A DNA stretch of 51,897 nucleotides from SIG307 sp964545045 (GTDB lineage: Bacteria; Bacillota; Clostridia; Lachnospirales; Lachnospiraceae). The notes under the pieces are model-generated. The model had not been told where the DNA came from, did not search any database, and worked only from the letters and a program-made list of their open reading frames with translations. The stretch is taken from contig CAZJEN010000024.1 of the NCBI GenBank assembly GCA_964545045.1, positions 1-51,897 of the forward strand, written 5' to 3'. Position 1 is the stretch's first letter. Each line of letters opens with the position of its first letter. This document shows, piece after piece, positions 1 to 7,476 of this stretch. The position numbers and the translations under genes are program-made.

Positions 1-888
1 GTAAATATTATTTCTACAGCAGCAGAATTGGGATATATCAACATTCCGGACAATATTATGATTGATATCGAGCAGGCTAAGAATTATCCGGACGAGAAGC
101 TGGTGCTTATTACCACCGGTAGCCAGGGGGAGGCTATGGCGGCATTGTCCCGTATGGCAAATTCTACCCATAGGAAGGTGTCTATTGTGCCGGGCGATGC
201 GGTAATTTTGAGCTCCCATCCGATTCCGGGCAATGAAAAGCAGATATCCAAGATTATCAATGAGCTGACCCGTAAGGGAGCGAAGGTTATTACCCAGGAT
301 ACTCATGTTTCCGGCCATGCCTGCCAGGAAGAGATAAAGTTAATTTACGCTTTAACAAAACCGAAATATGCCATTCCGTTGCACGGAGAGTACCATCACC
401 GCGTGACTCACGGTCAGTTGGCCCAGAGTATGGGTGTGGATAAGGAGCATGTATTTATCCTTTCCTCCGGAGATGTGTTGGAATTGGATGAGGAATACGG
501 AAGCGTTGTGGATAAGGTAGAGGCACAGGGCATTTTTGTAGACGGTCTCGGTGTGGGTGACGTAGGAAATATTGTACTGCGTGATCGTCAGCATTTGTCC
601 GAAAACGGTTTGATTATTATTGTGCTTACCTTACAGAAGTATACCAATGAGATTCTTGCAGGGCCGGACATCGTTACCAGAGGTTTTGTTTACGTCAGAG
701 AGTCGGAAAACCTGCTTGATGAAGCAAGAGAAGTGGTATTGGATGCTCTGGACCGTTGTATGGAAAAGAATGTTTCCGATTGGGGAAAGATTAAAAATAC
801 TATGAAGGATTCCTTGAGCGAGTATCTTTGGAAGAAGATGAAGCGTAACCCGATGATTCTCCCGATTATTATGGAGGTGGATGCGTAA
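1..888 (+). CDS. rnj: Ribonuclease J, C-terminal part (5' end outside window)
   Basis: The open frame runs in from the first base, so the N-terminal catalytic part lies outside the window; the first in-window TTG/ATG codons are not the start. RNase J is a metallo-beta-lactamase/beta-CASP endo- and 5'-exoribonuclease of Gram-positive mRNA decay and rRNA maturation. Visible marks are the beta-CASP segment (TTGSQGE followed by MAALSRMA), the SSHPIPGNE stretch, the metal-site segment PLHGEYHH, and the small C-terminal domain ending near the stop. It is followed after 2 nt by the MltG-like gene, so co-transcription is likely. The family call is confident. Confidence 0.93.
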   Translation, partial: VNIISTAAELGYINIPDNIMIDIEQAKNYPDEKLVLITTGSQGEAMAALSRMANSTHRKVSIVPGDAVILSSHPIPGNEKQISKIINELTRKGAKVITQDTHVSGHACQEEIKLIYALTKPKYAIPLHGEYHHRVTHGQLAQSMGVDKEHVFILSSGDVLELDEEYGSVVDKVEAQGIFVDGLGVGDVGNIVLRDRQHLSENGLIIIVLTLQKYTNEILAGPDIVTRGFVYVRESENLLDEAREVVLDALDRCMEKNVSDWGKIKNTMKDSLSEYLWKKMKRNPMILPIIMEVDA

Positions 889-890
889 TT

Positions 891-1295
891 ATGGCGAACC
901 AATCACAACAGACGAAAGCGGCACTTGATTTAATCGGCTACTTTCTCGGAGCATTGTTAAATCTGGTGTTTTATGCCGTTGTAGCATTCGGCATTTACTT
1001 TGCTGCAACAAATGTATACGAGTTTTCTTATCAGGTGTTCGGTGATCGTGTGTGTGAAGCGGAGCCGGGGCGCGATGTGGAGATTCATATCGAAGAGGGC
1101 GAGTCCACCATGGATATCGCGGAAAAGCTTTATATGAACAAGATTGTGGTCAATAAGACGACGTTCTATTTGAAGGTACAGCTGTTTGAATACAAGATTA
1201 TGCAGGGAACCTTTTTACTCAATACTTCCATGACCTATGACGAGGTATTGGATGTGATTACCGATTTATCGAATGCACTGCCGGAGGAAACGTAA
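891..1295 (+). CDS. Short membrane protein resembling the N-terminal part of MltG/YceG
   Basis: A 134-residue protein with one membrane segment (about residues 14-42) and then a small domain resembling the LysM-like subdomain of endolytic transglycosylase MltG: the pattern IEEGEST..IAEKL, a following KIVVNKTTFYLKV and IMQGTFLLNTSMTYDEVL. The large catalytic domain of MltG is absent, so this is either a degenerate relic or a lineage-specific binding protein. In Bacillus subtilis the mltG homologue yrrL lies just upstream of the trmR/trhP homologues yrrM, yrrN and yrrO, and the same order is seen here. GGAGGTGG lies upstream; the stop overlaps the next ATG by one base, implying translational coupling. 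Catalysis is not expected. Confidence 0.7.
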   Translation: MANQSQQTKAALDLIGYFLGALLNLVFYAVVAFGIYFAATNVYEFSYQVFGDRVCEAEPGRDVEIHIEEGESTMDIAEKLYMNKIVVNKTTFYLKVQLFEYKIMQGTFLLNTSMTYDEVLDVITDLSNALPEET

Positions 1296-1957
1296 TGATT
1301 ATCAGCGAACGATTATCAGAATATATTAAGGCGTTGGAATGTGATTTGCCGGAGTATCTGGATGAACTGGAACAAAGAGCCCTGGCGGATGAAGTACCGA
1401 TTATCAGAAAGGAAGCGCAGTCTTTACTGCGTTTCCTTTTGTGCTTGTTAAAGCCGGAGAAGATTTTGGAGGTGGGGTGTGCGGTAGGCTTTTCATCGGC
1501 CTTTATGAGCGAGTATATGCCGGAAAACTGTACTATCACTACCATTGAAAAGGTCGAAATGCGGATTAAAGAAGCCAAGAAGAACCTGGCGGCGATTCCG
1601 CGGGCAGACCGGGTAACCCTTCTTTGCGGCGATGCCAACGAGGTGTTAAAAGAGCTGGCGGACAAGGGAGAGTCTTATCCGTTTATTTTTATGGATGCGG
1701 CAAAGGGGCAGTACATGAATTTTCTTCCTCACTTGATGCGGTTGTTGCCGGAAGGCGGTATCCTCATTACGGATAACGTACTGCAGGAAGGGACCATTGT
1801 GGAGTCCAAATATACCATTCCGCGTAGGGAACGTACCATTCACATGCGAATGCGAGAGTATGTGTACACGTTGAAACACATGGAAGAGCTGGAAACGGTG
1901 GTGCTTCCGGTAGGGGACGGCGTGACATTGAGTGTGAAGAAAACGGTAGAGAAGTAG
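1295..1957 (+). CDS. trmR: SAM-dependent O-methyltransferase, probable tRNA 5-hydroxyuridine methyltransferase TrmR
   Basis: 220-residue class I methyltransferase of the caffeoyl-CoA/COMT-like (methyltransf_3) family. The SAM-binding loop is seen as KILEVGCAVGFSS (residues about 53-65), followed by an acidic strand end and FIFMDAAKGQY, and then GGILITDNVL, all typical of the metal-dependent family. In Bacillus the neighbour-conserved homologue YrrM (TrmR) methylates 5-hydroxyuridine at tRNA position 34 to 5-methoxyuridine. The next gene encodes the matching U32-family hydroxylase TrhP, which strongly supports the role. Start ATG overlaps the previous stop (TAATG). The substrate is inferred from family and context. 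Confidence 0.8.
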   Translation: MIISERLSEYIKALECDLPEYLDELEQRALADEVPIIRKEAQSLLRFLLCLLKPEKILEVGCAVGFSSAFMSEYMPENCTITTIEKVEMRIKEAKKNLAAIPRADRVTLLCGDANEVLKELADKGESYPFIFMDAAKGQYMNFLPHLMRLLPEGGILITDNVLQEGTIVESKYTIPRRERTIHMRMREYVYTLKHMEELETVVLPVGDGVTLSVKKTVEK

Positions 1958-2023
1958 CAGTGCGTTGGGAAGAGAAATAGAATAGCCGAGTGGATACGAT
2001 ACAATCAGAAAGTAGGAAATAAA

Positions 2024-3262
2024 ATGGAACAGAGAAAGAAACCGGAGCTGTTGCTCCCGGCAGGAAGCCTTGAAGTATTAAAAATAGCGGTAAAATACGG
2101 TGCCGATGCGGTGTATATCGGCGGTGAGATGTACGGTCTGCGTGCAAAGGCTCACAATTTTTCCAAGGAAGATATGATCGAAGGTATTGCTTATGCTCAT
2201 GCCCATGGAGTAAAGGTGTATGTGACCGCGAATATTACGGCCCATAACCGTGACTTAAAAGGCGTGGAGGAATATTTTACGGAGCTTAGGGAAGTGGCAC
2301 CGGATGCTCTTATTATTTCGGACCCGGGTGTGTTTGAAATTGCCAGGGAGATTTTACCGGAGACGGAGCTTCATATCAGCACCCAGGCGAATAACGTAAA
2401 TTATCGGACCTATCGTTTTTGGCATCGCCTCGGAGCGAAGCGCGTGGTATCAGCAAGAGAACTTTCCATGGAGGAGCTTTCCGAGCTTCGTCGGAACATT
2501 CCGGAGGATTTGGAAATCGAGACCTTTATTCACGGCGCTATGTGTATTTCCTATTCCGGAAGATGCCTGCTCAGTAATTATTTTACCGGTAGAGATGCAA
2601 ATCTCGGTGCATGTACCCATCCGTGCCGTTGGAAGTATTACATTATGGAGGAGAGCCGTCCGGGAGAATATTTGCCGGTATTTGAAAACGAGCGGGGAAC
2701 CTATATTTTCAATTCTAAAGATTTGTGCATGATTGAGCATATTCCGGAGCTGATGGCTGCCGGTATCGACAGTTTTAAAATCGAAGGTCGTATGAAGACG
2801 GCGCTGTATGTGGCAACGGTGGCACGGACCTACCGTCAGGCCATTGATGATTATTTTGAAAGTGAAGAAAAATACAGAGAGCGTCTGCCGTACTACCGGG
2901 AGGAAATTTCCAAGTGTACCTACCGCAGCTATACTACGGGATTTTTCTTCGGAGCCCCGGGAAGCGATGCCCAGGTGTATGAGAATAATGATTACAACAA
3001 AGAATATACCTACCTCGGTTTCCCGGTAGAGGTGACCGAAGACGGAAGACTTTATATGGAACAGCGGAATAAGTTCTGTGTGGGCGACACCATAGAAGTA
3101 ATGCACTTTGACGGAGAGAGCAGTTATGCCAATGTGCTGTCCATTACGGATGCAGATGGAAATGCCATGGAGAGCTGCCCGCATCCGCAGCAGATGTTGT
3201 ATGTCACCTTGGATTGTAAGGCAGAGCCGCTGACTATTTTGCGAATTAATAAGGAGCGTTAA
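2024..3262 (+). CDS. trhP: Peptidase U32 family protein, probable tRNA 5-hydroxyuridine synthase TrhP
   Basis: 412 residues, the usual length of the U32 family. Despite the name, characterised members (TrhP/YegQ type) hydroxylate uridine 34 of tRNA using prephenate and an Fe-S cluster. Seen here: the N-terminal ELLLPAGSLEVLK barrel start, four conserved cysteines at about residues 174, 181, 197 and 201 (in MCISYSGRC and GACTHPCRW) that would hold the cluster, and the signature DSFKIEGRMK near residue 245. It follows trmR by 66 nt, forming a hydroxylase-methylase pair for wobble modification. B. subtilis has two adjacent U32 genes here; only one is seen in this window. Confidence 0.87.
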   Translation: MEQRKKPELLLPAGSLEVLKIAVKYGADAVYIGGEMYGLRAKAHNFSKEDMIEGIAYAHAHGVKVYVTANITAHNRDLKGVEEYFTELREVAPDALIISDPGVFEIAREILPETELHISTQANNVNYRTYRFWHRLGAKRVVSARELSMEELSELRRNIPEDLEIETFIHGAMCISYSGRCLLSNYFTGRDANLGACTHPCRWKYYIMEESRPGEYLPVFENERGTYIFNSKDLCMIEHIPELMAAGIDSFKIEGRMKTALYVATVARTYRQAIDDYFESEEKYRERLPYYREEISKCTYRSYTTGFFFGAPGSDAQVYENNDYNKEYTYLGFPVEVTEDGRLYMEQRNKFCVGDTIEVMHFDGESSYANVLSITDADGNAMESCPHPQQMLYVTLDCKAEPLTILRINKER

Positions 3263-3374
3263 AGGTCGGGGGATGTTTTTTCCACGGTTAGGAAAATGAA
3301 AAGTTTCGGAGGCGACATGCACGGGTCATGTTTTGGCGTCATAGGCTGTTAGAAAGAACGGTCGGAGGCGCGGC

Positions 3375-4031
3375 GTGTTATCTTATCCGAAACCGCTTGA
3401 TGCAAAAGAAGAGGAGACGTTGTTTGCGGAGTTTCGAGGAGGAAATAGGCAGGCGAGAGATAAACTCATCGAACATAATCTTCGTCTGGTGGCGCATATC
3501 GTGAAGAAGTATTCCCAGCCGGAGAAAGATAATGAGGACTTACTTTCCATCGGTACCGTAGGGCTGATTAAGGCGGTGGATTCCTATGACGGAGACAAGG
3601 GAATTCGTTTGGGGACTTATGCGGCGCGGTGTATCGAGAATGAATTGCTGATGTTTTTCCGTGCAGGGAAAAAGACCGCAAAGGAAGTGTATCTGTACGA
3701 TCCCATCGGAACGGATAAAGAAGGAAACGCCATCAATCTGCTGGAGATTATCGTGGCAGACGAAGAGGATTATACGGACCGGTACGAGCGAAAGGAGAAG
3801 CTTTCCGTGCTTCCGCAGTTGCTTGCCGCAAATTTGGAGGAAAGAGAACGGGAAATCATTACTCTTCGCTACGGCTTACACGGGGGAAAAGAATTGACCC
3901 AGCGGGAGATTGCAGACCGACTTGATATCAGTAGAAGTTACGTGTCCCGGATTGAGAAGAAAGCATTACGAAAGCTGAGGGAAGAGTATGAAAGAGAAGA
4001 AAACCTTGTTTCAGAAGCTGAAAGAATATAA
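3375..4031 (+). CDS. sigK: Sporulation-type RNA polymerase sigma factor SigK, lacking a pro-sequence
   Basis: 218-residue sigma-70 family factor. Region 2 is seen as ARDKLIEHNLRLVAHIVKKY, then LLSIGTVGLIKAV and TYAARCIENELLM; region 4 as TQREIADRLDISRSYVSRIE. The phrase DPIGTDKEGN marks SigK rather than SigE. SigK directs late mother-cell transcription during sporulation. Start is GTG with GGAGG six bases upstream; an in-frame TAG at 3342-3344 rules out a longer N-terminus, so the hydrophobic pro-sequence of Bacillus pro-SigK is absent, as reported for Clostridioides difficile. The gene is not interrupted by a skin-like element. Its 3' end overlaps the next gene by 44 nt. Confidence 0.85.
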   Translation: MLSYPKPLDAKEEETLFAEFRGGNRQARDKLIEHNLRLVAHIVKKYSQPEKDNEDLLSIGTVGLIKAVDSYDGDKGIRLGTYAARCIENELLMFFRAGKKTAKEVYLYDPIGTDKEGNAINLLEIIVADEEDYTDRYERKEKLSVLPQLLAANLEEREREIITLRYGLHGGKELTQREIADRLDISRSYVSRIEKKALRKLREEYEREENLVSEAERI

Positions 4032-5475
4032 TAGAACCATGCTTCCGATGCATATGCCGGGGCACAAACGCAACCTCGCTCTTTCCGGAACGGACGGGTA
4101 TCTGACTGCACTTTGTGCGGACTGTGACATTACGGAAATTGCGGGGTTTGATAATTTGGCGGAGCCGGAGGAGATTCTTTTGGATTTAAAGAATCGTGCG
4201 GCAAGGCTTTGGAAGAGTGAAGAGGCCTATCCGCTTGTAAACGGCAGTACCTGCGGGATTTTGGCGGCAATCTATGCGACGGTTCCTTACGGGGGAGAGG
4301 TTATTGTTGCGAGGAATTGTCACAAATCGGTATACAACGGATTACAGCTGGTGAATGCAAGGGTAACTTATTTGTTGCCGGAGCAGGAGATTGTTATGGG
4401 GAGCTACGGACACATTACGATGAAGTCTGTGGAAGCGGCGTTGCGGAAAATGCCGGATGCGAAGCTTGTGATTGTCACCAGCCCTACCTACGAAGGGATT
4501 ATCAGTGATATCGAAGGAATTTGTCGGGTAGCGCATGCACACGGAGTTCCGGCGTTGGTAGATTCTGCCCACGGAGCACATTTGGGTTTTGGAGGATTTC
4601 CGAAGGGCGCGGTAGAATGCGGTGCGGATATTGTGGTGCATAGTCTGCATAAAACCTTACCCTGTCTGACCCAGACGGCCATGCTTCACAGAACCGGTAA
4701 TTTTGTGTCGGGACAAGCCTTACAAACCGCAATTAATATGTTTCAGACAAGCAGTCCGTCCTATTTGCTGCAGGCGTCCATAGACGGCTGTATCGGGCTG
4801 TTGGAGGAGCAGGGAGAGACCCTGTTTTCTGTGTGGGGCGAAGTCCTTTCCGAGTTTTATGAAGGGGCACGTCTGTTACAGCATATTCGGGTGCTTGATG
4901 AAACTGTTACGGATACGGAAACGTGTTTTGCAAAACGGTCGGAAGGAAAAGGAATTATACGAGACCCGGGCAAGCTTGTAATTGTTACCGACGGCACCGA
5001 TTTAAACGGACCGATGCTGATGGAATTGTTGCGCGAAGAGCATTGTATTGAACTGGAGATGGCAGCGGAGCGGTACGGCCTGGCCATGACCGGAATGGGG
5101 GATACGAAGGAAAGTCTGGCGCGTTTGTTAAAGGCATTATTTGCGATAGATGAGAAATGCAGCAAGGGAGCGGAGAGGGAAGCAATCTATCCGTCACTTC
5201 CTCCGGTATATTTGCCCATTGGTGAAGCTATGGGGAGAGAAAGCGAAGAACTGCCTATAGAAGAGGCGGTGGGGAAAATTGCGGCAGAGCATCTCTGGGC
5301 GTATCCGCCGGGAATTCCGGTGGTGGTAGCCGGAGAAGAAATCACAGAGGAAACGAAAGAGTATCTTCTGGAAAAACAAAGTCAAGGTGTGGAATTGCAC
5401 CGGAAAAGCGGAAGTTGTAAAGGGGAGCTGTCGTTGGAGGTTGTGATAGAGGAAGAGACGGAAAGGAATTTATAA
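3988..5475 (+). CDS. Orn/Lys/Arg decarboxylase family, PLP-dependent fold type I
   Basis: 495 residues. N-terminal HMPGHKRN, then NGSTCGILAAIYA, the aspartate strand PALVDSAHGAHLGF and the Schiff-base lysine segment VVHSLHKTLPCLTQTAM are the hallmarks of the bacterial Orn/Lys/Arg decarboxylase major domain, with a C-terminal domain (about 390-480) containing PPGIPVVVAGE. Firmicute relatives (SpeA/YaaO group) decarboxylate arginine, lysine or ornithine for polyamine synthesis; substrate cannot be decided here. ATG start at 3988 lies inside the end of sigK, behind GAGGGAAGAG, so translation is probably coupled to the sigma factor. That overlap with a sporulation sigma gene is unusual. Confidence 0.83.
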   Translation: MKEKKTLFQKLKEYNRTMLPMHMPGHKRNLALSGTDGYLTALCADCDITEIAGFDNLAEPEEILLDLKNRAARLWKSEEAYPLVNGSTCGILAAIYATVPYGGEVIVARNCHKSVYNGLQLVNARVTYLLPEQEIVMGSYGHITMKSVEAALRKMPDAKLVIVTSPTYEGIISDIEGICRVAHAHGVPALVDSAHGAHLGFGGFPKGAVECGADIVVHSLHKTLPCLTQTAMLHRTGNFVSGQALQTAINMFQTSSPSYLLQASIDGCIGLLEEQGETLFSVWGEVLSEFYEGARLLQHIRVLDETVTDTETCFAKRSEGKGIIRDPGKLVIVTDGTDLNGPMLMELLREEHCIELEMAAERYGLAMTGMGDTKESLARLLKALFAIDEKCSKGAEREAIYPSLPPVYLPIGEAMGRESEELPIEEAVGKIAAEHLWAYPPGIPVVVAGEEITEETKEYLLEKQSQGVELHRKSGSCKGELSLEVVIEEETERNL

Positions 5476-5492
5476 CTTCCCTAACATAGCGG

Positions 5493-5522
5493 TTGACAAA
5501 GTCCGTTGCTTTGGACTATAAT
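5493..5522 (+). promoter_or_regulatory. Strong promoter for the SCIFF gene
   Basis: TTGACA at 5493-5498 and TATAAT at 5517-5522 are both perfect consensus hexamers, 18 nt apart. AAAGGAG at 5548-5554 precedes the ATG at 5564. This predicts abundant, sigma-A-driven expression of the precursor peptide. Confidence 0.85.
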
Positions 5523-5563
5523 AGATGCAATAATGAAGATTCTACATAAAGGAGCATAAAATA

Positions 5564-5839
5564 ATGAGCAGAATTAATACACTGAATACCAGAGACTTAG
5601 CAATCAGCTTGACCGACGGCGGATGCGGCGAGTGCCAGACCTCCTGTCAGTCTGCATGTAAGACCTCTTGTGGCGTTGCAAATCAGCCGTGTGAGAACAC
5701 CAACAGCCGTATCAAGACCTTAAATACCCGTAGCCTTTCTGCCAGCCTTGCTGACGGTGGATGCGGTGAGTGCCAGACTTCCTGTCAGTCTGCATGTAAG
5801 ACCTCTTGCGGTGTTGCAAATCAGCCGTGTGAGCGCTAA
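5564..5839 (+). CDS. SCIFF ribosomal-peptide precursor, tandem-duplicated (two units, 12 Cys)
   Basis: 91 residues, about twice the usual ~45 of the six-cysteines-in-forty-five (SCIFF) family. Residues 1-46 and 47-91 are two copies of one SCIFF unit at a 46-residue (138-bp) offset. Cysteines fall at 21, 24, 28, 32, 36, 43 and again at 67, 70, 74, 78, 82, 89; both units carry CGECQTSCQSACKTSCGVA. Leaders are MSRINTLNTRDL and SRIKTLNTRSL, so even the maturase-recognition segment is duplicated. SCIFF peptides are modified by the SPASM radical-SAM enzyme encoded next door to form a Cys-to-Thr thioether; their biological role is unknown. After Cys36/Cys82 comes Gly where I recall Thr37 in studied SCIFFs. 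Confidence 0.93.
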   Translation: MSRINTLNTRDLAISLTDGGCGECQTSCQSACKTSCGVANQPCENTNSRIKTLNTRSLSASLADGGCGECQTSCQSACKTSCGVANQPCER

Positions 5840-5864
5840 TTAAGCGAATGTAAAGAATTGTGTG

Positions 5865-5894
5865 CCGTCGGATTTCTTTACCGAAATCCGGCGG
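5865..5894 (+). terminator. Hairpin between SCIFF and maturase, possible attenuator
   Basis: A 12-bp stem (5865-5876 with 5883-5894, one G-U pair) with a six-base loop, followed by TTCGTTTC rather than a full T-run. It sits 26 nt after the SCIFF stop. It could stabilise the short SCIFF mRNA and reduce read-through into the maturase gene, giving more precursor than enzyme. Confidence 0.6.
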
Positions 5895-5968
5895 TTCGTT
5901 TCTGTAGGAATAAATATGTGAAGATATTATACGCGCGCCGGCTCGGGCGTGGCGAAGGAGAGATTATT

Positions 5969-7339
5969 ATGATACATCAGTACAAGATGAACGGTTATAA
6001 TATTGTCATTGACGTATTCAGCGGTTCCATTCATGTGGTGGATGAAGTGGCATACGACATTATTGCATTGTACGAGTCTACCCCGACAGAGCAGATTGTG
6101 GCACAGATGGTGGAAAAGTATAAGGAACAGAACCTGAGTGCGGAGGAGGTAAGTGCCTGCCTTCGTGATATAGAAGCGCTTGCTGCATCCGGCCAGCTCT
6201 TTTCCAAGGATATCTACGGAGATAAAGCGGGTGTGTTAAAGAACAGAAGCAATGTGATTAAGGCTCTTTGTCTTCATGTGGCGCATACCTGTAATCTGAA
6301 TTGTAATTATTGCTTTGCTGCCCAGGGAAAGTATCAGGGAGAACGTGCGCTGATGTCCTTTGAAGTGGGTAAGCAGGCGTTGGATTTCCTCATTGCCCAC
6401 TCCGGCACCCGAACGAATCTGGAGGTAGATTTCTTTGGTGGTGAGCCGTTAATGAACTGGGATGTGGTGAAGGAGTTGGTGGCTTATGCAAGAACTCAGG
6501 AACCGATTCACAATAAGAAGTTCCGTTTTACGTTGACGACCAACGGTGTGCTGGTGGATGATGACGTCATCGAGTTTGCCAACAAGGAGATGCACAATGT
6601 GGTGCTGAGTCTGGACGGACGTAAAGAGGTACATGACCGTTTGCGTAAGAACTACGAGGGCAAGGGCAGCTATGATACCATTGTTCCGAAGTTTCAGAAG
6701 TTTGTGGAGAGCCGTGGCGGCAAGGACTATTACATGCGAGGTACCTTTACTCATAATAATGTAGACTTTACCGAGGATTTGTTCCATATGGCAGATCTCG
6801 GTTTTACGGAGCTCAGTATGGAGCCGGTAGTTTGCGCTCCGACGGACCCGTATGCGTTGACGGAGGAAGATTTGCCGAAGTTGTTTGACCAGTATGAGCT
6901 TTTGGCAAAGGAAATGATAGAGCGCAAGAAGGAAGGCAGAGGCTTTACCTTCTACCATTACATGATTGATTTGTCCCACGGACCGTGTATTTACAAGCGT
7001 ATTTCAGGCTGCGGTTCGGGAACCGAGTATCTGGCAGTGACCCCGTGGGGCGACTTGTATCCGTGTCATCAGTTTGTGGGTGATGAGGCATACTTGATGG
7101 GAAATGTATGGGACGGCGTGACCAATACCACCATGCAGGAGAAGTTCCGTGGATGTAACGCTTATTCCAGACCGGAGTGCAACGACTGTTGGGCAAAGCT
7201 TTACTGCTCCGGCGGTTGTGCGGCAAACGCATATCATGCCACCGGAGACATTACGGGCATTTACGAGTATGGCTGTAAGCTGTTCCGTAAGCGTATGGAA
7301 TGTGCCATTATGATAAAGGCTGCGGAAGCGGATATGTAA
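5969..7339 (+). CDS. SCIFF maturase, thioether-forming radical SAM/SPASM enzyme
   Basis: 456 residues from ATG 5969, chosen because GAAGGAG lies 8 nt upstream and the earlier in-frame ATG at 5858 would run through the hairpin with no ribosome site. An N-terminal RiPP-recognition-like region (about 1-95, beginning MIHQYKMNGYNIVIDV) is followed by the radical-SAM motif CNLNCNYC (Cys 108, 112, 115), the FFGGEP motif, and a C-terminal SPASM domain with cysteines in CGSGTEYLAV..LYPCHQF and CNDCWAKLYCSGGCAAN that would hold two extra Fe-S clusters. It matches the CteB-type enzyme that abstracts hydrogen and joins Cys sulfur to a backbone alpha-carbon in SCIFF. The precursor is immediately upstream. 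Confidence 0.93.
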   Translation: MIHQYKMNGYNIVIDVFSGSIHVVDEVAYDIIALYESTPTEQIVAQMVEKYKEQNLSAEEVSACLRDIEALAASGQLFSKDIYGDKAGVLKNRSNVIKALCLHVAHTCNLNCNYCFAAQGKYQGERALMSFEVGKQALDFLIAHSGTRTNLEVDFFGGEPLMNWDVVKELVAYARTQEPIHNKKFRFTLTTNGVLVDDDVIEFANKEMHNVVLSLDGRKEVHDRLRKNYEGKGSYDTIVPKFQKFVESRGGKDYYMRGTFTHNNVDFTEDLFHMADLGFTELSMEPVVCAPTDPYALTEEDLPKLFDQYELLAKEMIERKKEGRGFTFYHYMIDLSHGPCIYKRISGCGSGTEYLAVTPWGDLYPCHQFVGDEAYLMGNVWDGVTNTTMQEKFRGCNAYSRPECNDCWAKLYCSGGCAANAYHATGDITGIYEYGCKLFRKRMECAIMIKAAEADM

Positions 7340-7398
7340 TTAAAACAGAATTTATTTAAGGCTGTCTTGGATACGATAGAAACCGTAAAGAATGAAAG

Positions 7399-7442
7399 AA
7401 AAGCAGGTATCGAAAATGCGAAAACTTCGGTACCTGCTTTTT
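7399..7442. terminator. Bidirectional terminator between SCIFF maturase and AI-2E gene
   Basis: Stem AAAAGCAGGTA (7399-7409) with TACCTGCTTTT (7431-7441), flanked by A-rich and T-rich runs on opposite sides; it can end both converging transcripts. Confidence 0.8.
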
Positions 7443-7476
7443 GTTCTACAAGAAAAATCGACATTAGATACGCTGT

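Noticed and set aside
5564..5839. SCIFF repeat as a CRISPR or minisatellite
   Set aside because: Only two units, in frame and coding for the conserved Cys motif.
5858..5968. N-terminal extension of the SCIFF maturase from the ATG at 5858
   Set aside because: It would translate through the hairpin at 5865-5894 and has no ribosome site; ATG 5969 with GAAGGAG fits the family start.
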